A DNA stretch of 64,000 nucleotides from Leuconostoc pseudomesenteroides KCTC 3652. GTDB taxonomy: Bacteria > Bacillota > Bacilli > Lactobacillales > Lactobacillaceae. Under the pieces are notes generated by a model, which ran no database searches, was not told the origin of the DNA, and saw only the letters and a program-made list of their open reading frames with translations. A program made the translations under genes and the position numbers. The DNA lies in the NCBI RefSeq assembly GCF_014634745.1, contig NZ_BMBP01000009.1, positions 1-64,000 of the forward strand, read 5' to 3'. Below, one piece after another: positions 50,015 to 59,125 of this stretch; position 1 is the first letter of the stretch; each line of letters begins with the position of its first letter.

Positions 50015-51493
50015 ATGGCGAAATTACAAGGTATTATTTTACTCAACTCAGGTGTTGCAGAATTACAAATTGTTGATGGCAGTGGTCATAAAATTGAAAC
50101 TGTTAAACGAGAATACAGTGAAAATGATTTAGAGCTGAGGCACTTTTCAACCGAGGTCATGCAGCGTGCTTTATCCCAATTACAACGTTTTCAGCAGTTA
50201 TTGCGGGATTACGATGTGACGACTGTTCGTCTATTTGGTAGTGAAAATTTGTCAAAAATGCCTAATGCTGTGTACTTTGTTGATCAGGTAGAAAATGTGA
50301 CAGGATTAACATTGCGTTGGTTAAATGCTAACCAAGAAAATTACTACCGGCAATTAGCATTACGGATGCATGAACAAAAGGTTTTAAGTGGCGGAAATGC
50401 TTTTGTTTTAGGTGTTAGTTCTACAAGAATAGATTTGTCATATTTTGAAGATGAACAGTTTAAATTTTCACAACATTCTGCTATTGGACCAGTTAGATTA
50501 ACCCAATCAATTCGCAAAATGACAGCGGAAATCACACAAATTTCAGATCTTGTACCTGAATTTATTAATAGTAAACTTGCTGATTTTTGGCATATGTTAC
50601 CACCTTTTCATCAAGCCGACAGTGTTGTTTTGTTAGGCGCCGATGTTTTAAACAATGTGTTTCTGGTGCACCAATCATCAGTGACCATTACAAAAAAAGA
50701 TGTTGAGAATCTGGTGACAAATTTTACGCGTATGAATAATCAAGCAATTTCGGAAGAGTATACGATTGATAATAAAGATATTTGGATGATTTACATGGAA
50801 GCTGTTTTAGTGCTCAATGTGATGTCTGCTGTCTCTGCCAAAAAGTTGCATATTAGTAATTTAACCGTATTGGATGGGTTAGTTGTTAAAGACACAACGG
50901 CGCAACAAGATATTATTACGGCGGCACGTGGGATTGCTGATCGTTACATGGTTGAGGATAAGCATCGTGAAATTGTTTTACAGTACGCATGGCGATTATT
51001 TGATCGGCTGAAAAAGATTCATCGTTTGGACCCGCGCGATCGTCTTTTGCTAGGGGTTGCCGCCTTGACACATGATGTTGGTAGTTTTATTAATTCACAG
51101 CGACATTACCAGTATTCGGAAGAAATATTGGAGGGAATTGACTTTCATGGCTTGTCGACGTCGGAACAACGCATGATTGCAGCCATAGCACGCTACCATA
51201 GCGCTGAAACACCGGACAATGCTTTACGTGCCACCAATGAATTTTCCCCAAGGCAACGTATCCGAATTGCTAAGATGGCCGCGCTGCTAAGATTAGCAGA
51301 TGCGTTGGATGATAGCCGCTTGCAAAAAATTACCAAATTAACGGTGTCTGTGCAAGCAGAAAAAATTGTTGTGACAGGACACACACCGTTAGATTTGCAA
51401 TTAGAAATTTATGTTTTCACTAAAAAAGCAAGATTTTTTGAGGCAGTGTTTGGCATGCCGATTGTGTTGAAACGACAAGGGAAGAGAGGCTAA
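50015..51493 (+). CDS. Ppx/GppA-like protein with degenerate N-terminal domain and HD domain
   Basis: 492 residues, the first gene of a polyphosphate operon. The N-terminal half aligns by layout with Ppx/GppA but lacks the phosphate loops: the site equal to DLGSNSVRM of the real Ppx at 53632 reads LLNSGVAELQIV, and no GGASxE motif is seen. The C-terminal half (from about residue 300) is an HD-type domain with LTHDVGSF near 351-358 and RYHSAETPD later. Catalysis by the N-terminal half is unlikely; a phosphohydrolase or regulatory role through the HD domain is inference. The spacing to ppk is 9 bases. Confidence 0.82.
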   Translation: MAKLQGIILLNSGVAELQIVDGSGHKIETVKREYSENDLELRHFSTEVMQRALSQLQRFQQLLRDYDVTTVRLFGSENLSKMPNAVYFVDQVENVTGLTLRWLNANQENYYRQLALRMHEQKVLSGGNAFVLGVSSTRIDLSYFEDEQFKFSQHSAIGPVRLTQSIRKMTAEITQISDLVPEFINSKLADFWHMLPPFHQADSVVLLGADVLNNVFLVHQSSVTITKKDVENLVTNFTRMNNQAISEEYTIDNKDIWMIYMEAVLVLNVMSAVSAKKLHISNLTVLDGLVVKDTTAQQDIITAARGIADRYMVEDKHREIVLQYAWRLFDRLKKIHRLDPRDRLLLGVAALTHDVGSFINSQRHYQYSEEILEGIDFHGLSTSEQRMIAAIARYHSAETPDNALRATNEFSPRQRIRIAKMAALLRLADALDDSRLQKITKLTVSVQAEKIVVTGHTPLDLQLEIYVFTKKARFFEAVFGMPIVLKRQGKRG

Positions 51494-51502
51494 GTAACGA
51501 TT

Positions 51503-53635
51503 ATGAGTGAATTAAAATTACCAAAATACTATGTCAATCGAGAAGTAAGTTGGTTAGCGTTCAATGACCGTGTTTTAGAGGAAGCAAGAGATACTCAAAA
51601 TCCATTATTAGAACGAGCCAAGTTTTTAGCTATCACGCAAAAAAATATGGATGAGTGGTTCATGGTGCGTGTAGCGAGTCTACAGCAGCAATTTTTTGTT
51701 GGCCATGACAAACCTGATGCAGCTGGACTATTGCCCAAAGAGCAGCTAGACATTATTTCTGAGGCAGCTGGAGAACAAATTAAAAACCAGTACCAAGTAT
51801 TAAATCGCAGTATTTTACCAGCACTCAAACGAAATGGTTATGAGTTAAAGCATGCAGATGATTTAAGTGCCGAACAGTTAAGCTTTTTAAAGCGTTTTTT
51901 TGATGAGGAATTGTTACCGGTTTTAACGCCAATGGCAATTGACAGCACGCGCCCGTTTCCATTTTTGGCAAATGATACGTTAAACATTGGTGTTCGCTTA
52001 AAAAAAGACGATGAAAAATCAGAAAAGCATATAGCTGTCTTGCAGGTCCCAACAACATCAGGACGTGTGATTGCATTGCCAGAGTCTAATCAAGTCATTT
52101 TGATCGAAGAAGTCGTCCAGCAGTTTCTTGACGCACTATTTCAAGGCTATACGATTAAAGAGTCAACAGTCTTCCATATTTTGCGTGATATGGAACTAGA
52201 CGTCGCTGATGATGAAGATACGCCAAACATTTTGCAGGAAGTACAAAGTAAATTGCAAGAACGTGAGCGTGGCCGCGTTATTCGCGTCATTGTTAGTGCC
52301 AATACCAGCAAAACGTTGATGAATAAGCTAATTAAAGCATTAGAAGTACCGGATGAACGTGTGTATGATGTGAATGGCGCAATCGATTTAACGTTTTTAG
52401 ATGCTTGGCTTAAATTAATTGATGCCCCCACGCTAGAGTTTTCACATTTTAAAGGCTATGAAAATCCTGATTTGGTACCCGAAAAAATGTTTGCCAGTAT
52501 CAAACAACGTGATTATCTATTGCACCATCCTTATGACACTTTCAAACCAGTGGTGCAGTTTATTCAAACGGCTGCTCGCGATGAAAATGTTTTGGCAATT
52601 AAAATGACGCTCTATCGTGTTTCAGGTAATTCACCAATCATCAAAGCATTGGCAGACGCAGCGCAACAAGGAAAACAAGTGACGGTACTAGTTGAAATTA
52701 AAGCCCGCTTTGATGAAGAAAATAATGTTCACTGGGCGAGGGAATTAGAGCAAAAAGGTGTTCATGTTGTCTATGGATTACGAGGCTTAAAAGTTCATGC
52801 CAAAGTTGCCTTGGTGGTTCGTCGGGAAGATGATACCATTCGACGGTATGTCCATCTAGGAACCGGTAATTATAATGATGTGACAGCTAATTTTTATACA
52901 GATCTTGGCTTGTTTACCAGTGATGGTGAGTTGGGGGCAGATGTGGCTTCTATTTTCAACATTTTGACTGGCTATTCAGATCCCGTGTATTTCCACCAAT
53001 TGCACATGTCGCCGGAAGGTATTCGTGAGTTTATTTACGACAAAATTCACGCTGAAATGGCCAATGCAAAAGCTGGCAAACCAGCAGGTATTAAAATGAA
53101 ATTTAACTCACTTTCAGATGAACACATGATTCGACATTTATATGAAGCCAGTGAAGCTGGTGTACCAGTTGAATTAATTGTCCGCGGCATTGTGATGTTG
53201 CGTGTCGGGATTCCAAAAATTAGTGATAAAATTGAAGTACATTCGATTGTTGGTCGTTTTTTGGAGCATAGTCGTATTTATAGTTTTGAAAATGATGGCG
53301 ATCCAGAAGTTTACCTATCATCAGCGGATTTGATGACTAGAAATTTGGACCGCCGAGTAGAATTGTTGTTTCCTATTAAGAACCTTACCCTTCGGCAACG
53401 TGTCTTATCAATTTTCAAAACCATGTGGGAAGACAACGTTAAAACGCGTGTTTTACAAGACGATGGTGTGTTTGAAAAAATAGATCGACGCGGTTTGTCA
53501 GCCAGCAACTCCCAAGAATTTTTTATTGCGGCTTCATTGGCAGAACAAATTGAATTACAACAACGTGAAGAGGCGTTACATCGGCGCCGAGATTTTGAAC
53601 CAATTAATAATCCATTTACAGGGGAGGAAGTATGA
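51503..53635 (+). CDS. ppk: Polyphosphate kinase
   Basis: Makes inorganic polyphosphate from ATP, reversibly, at the inner membrane. 710 residues, usual length. NREVSWLAFNDRVLEEA is at the N-terminus. The two catalytic phospholipase-D-like His sites are VHAKVALVVRR near 431 and LEHSRIYSFEN near 588. LGTGNYNDVTANFYTDLGLFT is conserved. Its stop overlaps the ppx start by 4 bases (ATGA), so synthesis and breakdown enzymes are co-translated. Confidence 0.97.
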   Translation: MSELKLPKYYVNREVSWLAFNDRVLEEARDTQNPLLERAKFLAITQKNMDEWFMVRVASLQQQFFVGHDKPDAAGLLPKEQLDIISEAAGEQIKNQYQVLNRSILPALKRNGYELKHADDLSAEQLSFLKRFFDEELLPVLTPMAIDSTRPFPFLANDTLNIGVRLKKDDEKSEKHIAVLQVPTTSGRVIALPESNQVILIEEVVQQFLDALFQGYTIKESTVFHILRDMELDVADDEDTPNILQEVQSKLQERERGRVIRVIVSANTSKTLMNKLIKALEVPDERVYDVNGAIDLTFLDAWLKLIDAPTLEFSHFKGYENPDLVPEKMFASIKQRDYLLHHPYDTFKPVVQFIQTAARDENVLAIKMTLYRVSGNSPIIKALADAAQQGKQVTVLVEIKARFDEENNVHWARELEQKGVHVVYGLRGLKVHAKVALVVRREDDTIRRYVHLGTGNYNDVTANFYTDLGLFTSDGELGADVASIFNILTGYSDPVYFHQLHMSPEGIREFIYDKIHAEMANAKAGKPAGIKMKFNSLSDEHMIRHLYEASEAGVPVELIVRGIVMLRVGIPKISDKIEVHSIVGRFLEHSRIYSFENDGDPEVYLSSADLMTRNLDRRVELLFPIKNLTLRQRVLSIFKTMWEDNVKTRVLQDDGVFEKIDRRGLSASNSQEFFIAASLAEQIELQQREEALHRRRDFEPINNPFTGEEV

Positions 53636-54603
53636 CAATACTAGCGGTGATAGATCTAGGATCTAACTCAGTCCGTATGACGATTAGTAAGTACCATCAG
53701 GATGGTCACTATGAGGTTTTGGAGCGTTATCAAGAAATGGTACGCTTGTCCGAAGGCATGGGCGAGGATAAAATTTTGCAGCCCGAAGCTATTGCACGAA
53801 CACTAGACGCGTTAAAACATTTTAAAAAAGCGTTATCAGTTTATCCTGAGGCCGACATCAATGTTAGGGCAGTAGCGACGGCTGCAGTGCGTCAGGCGGC
53901 TAATCAAGATGAATTTCTAGTAGCATTTAAAAACACAATGGTGTGGCCGTTGGAAGTATTAACTGGTGAACAGGAAGCGCATTTTGATTACGTTGGTATT
54001 GTCAATACGCTTAACATCAATGATGCGTTGATACTAGACACTGGTGGTGCTTCGGCTGAATTAGTGCTAGTCAGAAACAAGGAAGCGTTACATGAAGTGA
54101 GTTTGCCCATTGGCGCTGTCACAATTAGTGAAGGTTACCTAGAAAAAGATATCGTGAGCGCTGCTTCATTATTTGAAGCCACTGTCGCCTTACGGCGAAT
54201 GTTTGGTGATGTCTCATGGCTCAATGAGGCAGCAAATTTACCTTTGGTTGCGCTAGGGGGCAGCAATAGAACATTAGCAAAGATTTCGCGTCGACAAAAG
54301 AAGATTGTTGATTTACCAGTTCATGGCTACCATTTGAGCACGCAAGATGCTACTGCAATTTATCAGATGATTTTAAGCAAAGATCTAGATGAACGCAAAA
54401 AAATGGCTGGTTTAGCTAAAGAACGTGGGGACATTATTATTGGTGGGTTACTACCCTTGATGGAATTACTGATTCTATTGAGTGGTCAGCAAGTCATTTT
54501 CTCTCAGTCTGGTCTACGTGAAGGAATTTTATTTGAAACAATCAAACGTGAAACTGGACATGATGTCATAGCGCCAGAGCCGGCAGCTATGACAATTGAT
54601 TAA
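53632..54603 (+). CDS. ppx: Exopolyphosphatase
   Basis: Releases phosphate from polyphosphate ends, or hydrolyses pppGpp in GppA relatives. 323 residues, the short form without the C-terminal HD domain. Intact ASKHA loops: AVIDLGSNSVRM at the start, DTGGASAELVLV near 137 and ALGGSNRTLAKI near 206. It therefore complements the HD-carrying protein at 50015, whose N-terminal domain is degenerate. GGGGAGG in the end of ppk precedes ATG 53632. Confidence 0.94.
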   Translation: MTILAVIDLGSNSVRMTISKYHQDGHYEVLERYQEMVRLSEGMGEDKILQPEAIARTLDALKHFKKALSVYPEADINVRAVATAAVRQAANQDEFLVAFKNTMVWPLEVLTGEQEAHFDYVGIVNTLNINDALILDTGGASAELVLVRNKEALHEVSLPIGAVTISEGYLEKDIVSAASLFEATVALRRMFGDVSWLNEAANLPLVALGGSNRTLAKISRRQKKIVDLPVHGYHLSTQDATAIYQMILSKDLDERKKMAGLAKERGDIIIGGLLPLMELLILLSGQQVIFSQSGLREGILFETIKRETGHDVIAPEPAAMTID

Positions 54604-54604
54604 T

Positions 54605-54643
54605 AAAAAAGCTGATACTGTATCAACAGTATCAGCTTTTTTG
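54605..54643 (+). terminator. Terminator of the ppx-ppk operon
   Basis: AAAAAAGCTGATACTGT pairs perfectly with ACAGTATCAGCTTTTTT around ATCA. The A run on the left makes it bidirectional, so it may also serve the minus-strand tRNA-Arg. Confidence 0.92.
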
Positions 54644-54671
54644 CTACAAAGTTATATCATAGCATTTATAA

Positions 54672-54743
54672 TGATCCACCCGGGAGTCGAACCCGGATTT
54701 CAAGAACCGGAATCTTGCGTGCGATCCATTACACTAGCGGATC
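54672..54743 (-). tRNA. tRNA-Arg(CCG)
   Basis: 72 nt on the minus strand. Acceptor GATCCGC pairs with GTGGATC (one G-U), anticodon stem CAAGA/TCTTG with loop TTCCGGT (anticodon CCG, codon CGG), T arm CCGGGTTCGACTCCCGG, discriminator A. CCA is not encoded. yigZ follows upstream on the same strand. Confidence 0.94.
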
Positions 54744-54762
54744 ATAACTATTTAATTATAGC

Positions 54763-55398
54763 CTATTTGACCGGAATTTCAAAGAAAGTTATGTCACCAA
54801 TATCAAAGACAATGTTACCGGCAAATTGATTCGTCAGTGTATTTTGAAAGCTACGCAGCCCTTCTTCAGACACAGGGACGATTAAATGAACGTTTTCATC
54901 GTAATTTGTGCTCATAATTTGATAGTCATTTTGTGTTAACCAGTAAATTAGGCTATCAACGTGCTTGTAGGCAATTGTAATAGTCACTTGATGCAACGCT
55001 AGTCGTTCGACAAAGCCAGCTGCTTTCAACCCGTCTGCTGTTGTGCTAGCATAAGCACGAATTAAGCCCCCAGCCCCTAGCTTGACACCGCCAAAATAAC
55101 GCGTCACAATGGCCACAACGTCGTGAATTTTATTTTTCTGGAGGACCTCTAACATTGGTACACCGGCCGTACCATTAGGTTCACCATTGTCACTAAAACG
55201 TTGTATTTGATCTTGATCACCTAGCATATAGGCAAAAACGTTATGGTTGGCTTTGTAATGTTGCTTGTTGATTTGTGCAATAAATAAGCGTGCTTCTTCT
55301 TCAGAATTAATTCGCGCAACATTCAAGATAAAGCGAGATTTTTTAATAACTTGATCCCAAGTATATGTTTTTTGGGAAATTGTGAAGTAATGTTCCAT
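54763..55398 (-). CDS. yigZ: YigZ/IMPACT family protein
   Basis: 211 residues. N-terminal IMPACT domain with KKSRFILNVARINSEEEARLFI, FSDNGEPNGTAGVPML and YFGGVKLGAGGLIRAYAST, the family hallmarks; a C-terminal ferredoxin-like domain follows. Eukaryotic IMPACT affects translational control; the bacterial role is unclear. The frame continues upstream across comFA, but conserved sequence starts at MEHYFTISQKTYTW (ATG 55398). No SD precedes it. Only 17 bases separate it from the divergent comFA. Confidence 0.9.
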   Translation of the reverse strand: MEHYFTISQKTYTWDQVIKKSRFILNVARINSEEEARLFIAQINKQHYKANHNVFAYMLGDQDQIQRFSDNGEPNGTAGVPMLEVLQKNKIHDVVAIVTRYFGGVKLGAGGLIRAYASTTADGLKAAGFVERLALHQVTITIAYKHVDSLIYWLTQNDYQIMSTNYDENVHLIVPVSEEGLRSFQNTLTNQFAGNIVFDIGDITFFEIPVK

Positions 55399-55415
55399 AC
55401 ATCGTATTATACAGT
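55399..55415. promoter_or_regulatory. Divergent yigZ/comFA promoter with overlapping -10 elements
   Basis: In the 17 bases between the two starts, TATTAT (plus, 55405-55410) and TATAAT (minus, 55411-55406) overlap by five bases. Each -10 ends 5-7 bases before its gene's ATG, so transcription would begin at or next to the start codon. Neither gene has an SD. The -35 regions would lie inside the opposite coding sequence and are not obvious. Confidence 0.5.
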
Positions 55416-56690
55416 ATGGAAATAGAAAATCTCTACGGAAGGCAGTTAGTCTGTCCAAAAATAGATAATAGTTTAGGAAACACGAGGACAGCATTTCAGG
55501 GAGGTGTTTGCCAACGTTGTAACCAAAAATTAGTATCGCCATTACCAAATGATGCGTTTTATTGTCGCGCCTGTCTGACGCTTGGTCGTGTTAGTTCATT
55601 AGATAATCTAATCTCTTTGCCTGAACCCAATCAATTTAATGGGAAAGTGGTACTAAGTTGGACGGGGACTTTAACCAGTCAACAGCAAAAAGTTAGTGAA
55701 GACTTACTGACCACTTTAGCACTGCAACGAGAACATTTAGTGTGGGCTGTGACGGGTGCGGGCAAAACAGAAATGTTATTTCCGCTTATTTATCGCGCTT
55801 TGCAGCAAAAACTGCGCATCGGCATTGTTGCACCGCGCGTTGATGTTATTGTTGAATTATCACCGCGATTACGTGCTGCATTTGCTCAAACGGACATGGT
55901 GACGTTATATGGGGAACAGACTGATTGTTATCGGTATACTCAACTTGTATTGGCAACCACACACCAACTCTTAAGATTTAGACAAGCCTTTGATGTCCTA
56001 ATTATTGATGAAGTTGATAGTTTTCCATTTGCTGGTAATGAGATGCTAACGCATGCTGTGAAAAATGCCGTTAAAGTTCGTCATACGATGATTTATCTGA
56101 CCGCAACACCAACTAGAGAACTAAAAAAGCGGATTAAAAAAGGGTTACCAGTCTCGTATTTGCCACTGCGATTTCATCAACATTTGTTACCAGAAATTCA
56201 ATTAGCGCGACTCAGTAATTGGCGTAAAAAACTACCAAGAAAGTTTCGAAAACAGCTTAGTTACTTAGTGGAGACGAATAAACGATTTTTGGTTTTTGTG
56301 CCTAAAGTGTCAGATTTAAAACCTGTACAAGAAACTATCAGGCGGTGGTTTCCAAGAATGCATGGTGATTTTGTGCATGCCAATGATAAACATCGACAAG
56401 AAAAGGTACAAAGTATGCGCAATGAAAATTTACAATATCTTGTCACGACAACAATACTTGAACGTGGTGTGACTTTTCCTGGCATTGATGTCATCATTTT
56501 GGGCGCTGATGATGAAATGTTTACCGAAAATGCTTTGGTCCAAATTGCTGGACGCGTTGGTAGAAAATCTGATTGTCCCACTGGGCTTGTACTGGCCTAC
56601 GTTGAGCATGTGACATTAAAAGTCAAAGCTGCCCAACGTCAAATTATACAACTCAATCATTTGGGGGAGAAATTGCGTGAATCAATCTAG
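55416..56690 (+). CDS. comFA: ComFA DNA-uptake helicase-like ATPase
   Basis: Helps pull transforming DNA into the cytoplasm. 424 residues. The N-terminal zinc ligands are CQRC and CRAC (about residues 32-55), followed by Walker A AVTGAGKTEM near 110, DEAD-type Walker B IIDEVDSFPF near 197, motif III LTATPT and a C-terminal helicase part with TTTILERGVTFPGIDV and QIAGRVGR. The N-terminal NLYGRQL pattern fits the family, so ATG 55416 is kept although no SD is visible. Overlaps comFC by 14 bases. Confidence 0.95.
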   Translation: MEIENLYGRQLVCPKIDNSLGNTRTAFQGGVCQRCNQKLVSPLPNDAFYCRACLTLGRVSSLDNLISLPEPNQFNGKVVLSWTGTLTSQQQKVSEDLLTTLALQREHLVWAVTGAGKTEMLFPLIYRALQQKLRIGIVAPRVDVIVELSPRLRAAFAQTDMVTLYGEQTDCYRYTQLVLATTHQLLRFRQAFDVLIIDEVDSFPFAGNEMLTHAVKNAVKVRHTMIYLTATPTRELKKRIKKGLPVSYLPLRFHQHLLPEIQLARLSNWRKKLPRKFRKQLSYLVETNKRFLVFVPKVSDLKPVQETIRRWFPRMHGDFVHANDKHRQEKVQSMRNENLQYLVTTTILERGVTFPGIDVIILGADDEMFTENALVQIAGRVGRKSDCPTGLVLAYVEHVTLKVKAAQRQIIQLNHLGEKLRESI

Positions 56691-57369
56691 AAAGTTGTGT
56701 CAACTATGTGGTTTGCCTTTGACAGAGGATCAATCATTTTTATCGTTGTTGGGAATAATGTCTACCGATTCAAATAATCTGTGCGAGGATTGTTGTAACC
56801 AATTGGTACTTATTAATGATATATTTTGTCCAAACTGTGGCAGATTACAAGCGACACCAGAAATGTGTTTTGATTGTATTCGCTGGCAAAATAAAGGCTA
56901 TCCGTTATTGGAACATCGGGCAATTTACCAATATAATGATGTTATGAAAACTTATATGCAGCAATATAAGTTTAATGGTGATTTTTTATTAAAAGATTTA
57001 TTTAATCACGACTTAATCCGACTGATTGATAGTATTGATAAGGATATTGTTGTCCCAATTCCAGTCAGTCACTATACTATGCAAACGCGTGGGTTTAATC
57101 AAGTTAGTGGTATGCTGAATGGGCAAACTTTATCCGATATACTTTCTGTTACTGCAAGCAAAAAAGATCATCAATCACAATTTGGACGACGCGAGCGTAT
57201 GAACCGTCAACAGCCTTTTGCTCTCAGTGTATCAAGCCAATTAGTAGTGGGTCAGCGTATTTTATTAGTGGATGACGTCTACACAACCGGCAATACAATG
57301 TACCACGCAGCTAATTTGCTTTATCAGGCGGGCGCAAAAACTGTCAAAAGTATTTCATTGGCCCGCTAA
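56677..57369 (+). CDS. comFC: ComFC phosphoribosyltransferase-like competence protein
   Basis: Partner of ComFA in DNA uptake, of the GntX/ComF family. 230 residues. Zinc-ligand pairs CQLCG, CEDCC, CPNCG and CFDC occupy the first 80 residues; the C-terminal PRTase domain has ILLVDDVYTTGNT, a typical PRPP-binding motif, and PVSHYTMQTRGFNQ. It begins with GTG 56677, with GGGGGAG upstream, inside the end of comFA. No terminator is visible before hpf. Confidence 0.95.
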   Translation: MNQSRKLCQLCGLPLTEDQSFLSLLGIMSTDSNNLCEDCCNQLVLINDIFCPNCGRLQATPEMCFDCIRWQNKGYPLLEHRAIYQYNDVMKTYMQQYKFNGDFLLKDLFNHDLIRLIDSIDKDIVVPIPVSHYTMQTRGFNQVSGMLNGQTLSDILSVTASKKDHQSQFGRRERMNRQQPFALSVSSQLVVGQRILLVDDVYTTGNTMYHAANLLYQAGAKTVKSISLAR

Positions 57370-57393
57370 AAATGAAAAAATGGTGAATTTTAC

Positions 57394-57420
57394 AGAAAAC
57401 GCTTACAGTTGTGATATAAT
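57394..57420 (+). promoter_or_regulatory. hpf promoter with a cre-like site
   Basis: AGAAAACGCTTACA (57394-57407) matches the cre consensus except for its first base. TGATATAAT (extended -10, hexamer 57415-57420) follows 7 bases later. The leader contains CACGCT/AGCGTG and TGATGATA/TATCAT helices (about 57446-57490), which end 4 bases before the hpf SD and may limit ribosome access. Confidence 0.6.
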
Positions 57421-57505
57421 GTAGTTAGCAACAAGATAAAAACCACGCTGAATTTGATGATACTTAGATTGTTATCATAATAAAGCGTGTATGGAGGAAT
57501 TTATT

Positions 57506-58051
57506 ATGTTAGATTATAATGTACGTGGTGAAAACATCGAAGTAACAGACGCAATCCGTGACTATGTTGAGAAGCGTTTAACGAAACTGAATCGTTATAT
57601 TGAAGAAAGTGCAAAAGCAAATGTCAATTTACGCACGTATCGTTCGGATAACTCTGGTAAAGTAGAAGTCACAATCGTATTACCATACGTAGTGTTGCGA
57701 GCTGAAGATACAAATGCTGATATGTATGCAGCAGTAGATAATGTATCTGAAAAGATTGAACGCCAAATTCGTAAGTATAAGACAAAAATTAACCGTAAGT
57801 CACGTGAAACAGGCTTTAAGGGTATTGATTCACATGACGAAATTCCTGAGACGGACGTTGATGATTCGGCATTACAAATTGTACGTACAAAGCAGGTTGA
57901 TTTAAAGCCAATGTCACCTGAAGAGGCAGCGCTGCAAATGGATTTGCTAGAACATGATTTCTTTATCTTTAAAGATGCTGAATCTAACACAGACTCAGTT
58001 ATCTACAAGCGAACAGATGGTAAGTATGGTTTGCTTGAAACAGCTGAATAA
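57506..58051 (+). CDS. hpf: Ribosome hibernation promoting factor, long form
   Basis: Binds idle ribosomes and promotes 100S dimers in stationary phase. 181 residues, which is the long HPF. The N-terminal S30AE domain begins DYNVRGENIEVTDAIRDYVEKRL; after a linker the C-terminal dimerisation domain has QIVRTKQVDLKPMSPEEAALQMDLLEHDFFIFKD. GGAGG lies 8 bases before ATG 57506; the ATG at 57491 contains the SD and is rejected. Confidence 0.97.
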   Translation: MLDYNVRGENIEVTDAIRDYVEKRLTKLNRYIEESAKANVNLRTYRSDNSGKVEVTIVLPYVVLRAEDTNADMYAAVDNVSEKIERQIRKYKTKINRKSRETGFKGIDSHDEIPETDVDDSALQIVRTKQVDLKPMSPEEAALQMDLLEHDFFIFKDAESNTDSVIYKRTDGKYGLLETAE

Positions 58052-58063
58052 GGACACAAATCG

Positions 58064-58145
58064 CCAGCTATCACTGAAAGTGATTTCATATAGTTCAGCT
58101 TTAACCAGCTGTGCTATATTACTTTCAATGTAGCTGGTTTTAAAT
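58064..58145 (+). terminator. Long imperfect hairpin ending hpf
   Basis: CCAGCTA (58064-58070) pairs with TAGCTGG (58131-58137). Moving inward, GAAAGT/ACTTTC, ATATAG/CTATAT and CAGCT/AGCTG also pair, giving a 74-base stem with internal loops, followed by TTTTAAATT. It probably terminates hpf, but is far longer than the other terminators here. Confidence 0.6.
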
Positions 58146-58171
58146 TAATTGTTATATGAAAGGTATATCAC

Positions 58172-59125
58172 ATGAAAACAATTCAAATTGGTAGTACAAA
58201 TCTGACGTCAAGTGCAGTTGCCTTGGGCGTCATGAGAATTGCCGATAAAACATCAGAAGAAGCCCAAAAAATTGTTGAAACGGCATTGGCATCCGGAATT
58301 AACTTTTTTGATACGGCTGATATTTATGGTAGTGGTCAATCATCTATTGTTTTTGGTCAAGCATTGAAAGATGCGGGTGTCAAGCGTGATGAAATTTTTA
58401 TACAGTCAAAAGCTGGTATTATTTTACCCAACGGTCAAATCAACGGAGATGGTGAAAGAGGACCGCGCTTTGATTTTAGTTATGATCATCTGATTGCTAG
58501 CGTTGATATTGAGTTAGAACGTTTACAAACTGATTATCTTGATACATTTTTGCTGCATCGGCCAGATACATTGGTTGACATTAATGAGTTAGCACGTGCT
58601 TTCACCGACTTGAAAACCGCTGGGAAAGTACACCATTTTGGTGTTTCTAACATGAATCCTTACCAAATTGCGCTGATTCAGAATGCTTTAGGAGAGGAAA
58701 AGCTGCAAATTGACCAATTGCAATTTGGCATAATGCACACTAATATGATTGATTCTGAATTGCACGTTAATATGAATGACGCAGCCAGTGTTGATCATGA
58801 TGGCGGTATTCTATCTTACACGAGGTTACACAATCTGACCATTCAAGCTTGGTCACCATTCCAATTTGGATTTTTTGAAGGTGTTTTCATTGATAATGAA
58901 AAGTTTCCAGAACTTAATCAAACGTTAAAAAAGTTGGCTAGCAAATATGACGTATCAAAAAGCGCTATTGCTGTTGCCTGGATTTTGCATCATCCGGCCA
59001 ATATGCAAGTTATAATTGGTTCCATGACGCCAAGCCGTATTATTGATATGACGAAGCTTGATTTTCAGTTGACTAATCAGGAATGGTATGACGTCTATAT
59101 GGCGGCAGGGAATACTTTGCCATAA
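58172..59125 (+). CDS. Aldo/keto reductase
   Basis: NADPH-dependent oxidoreductase of 317 residues, YdhF/YcsN-like. The catalytic tetrad is visible: Asp and Tyr in FFDTADIYG (47-55), Lys in IQSKAGI and His in FLLHRPD. The nucleotide-binding end has IGSMTPSRI. The substrate is not predictable. GAAAGG precedes ATG 58172. Single gene. Confidence 0.93.
   Translation: MKTIQIGSTNLTSSAVALGVMRIADKTSEEAQKIVETALASGINFFDTADIYGSGQSSIVFGQALKDAGVKRDEIFIQSKAGIILPNGQINGDGERGPRFDFSYDHLIASVDIELERLQTDYLDTFLLHRPDTLVDINELARAFTDLKTAGKVHHFGVSNMNPYQIALIQNALGEEKLQIDQLQFGIMHTNMIDSELHVNMNDAASVDHDGGILSYTRLHNLTIQAWSPFQFGFFEGVFIDNEKFPELNQTLKKLASKYDVSKSAIAVAWILHHPANMQVIIGSMTPSRIIDMTKLDFQLTNQEWYDVYMAAGNTLP

Noticed and set aside
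55399-55548. N-terminal extension of YigZ by 50 residues
   Set aside because: The extension runs antisense through comFA, is hydrophobic without family similarity, and the conserved sequence begins at ATG 55398.
58064-58145. Hairpin after hpf as a miniature transposon
   Set aside because: No flanking target duplication is visible and no second copy occurs in the window.
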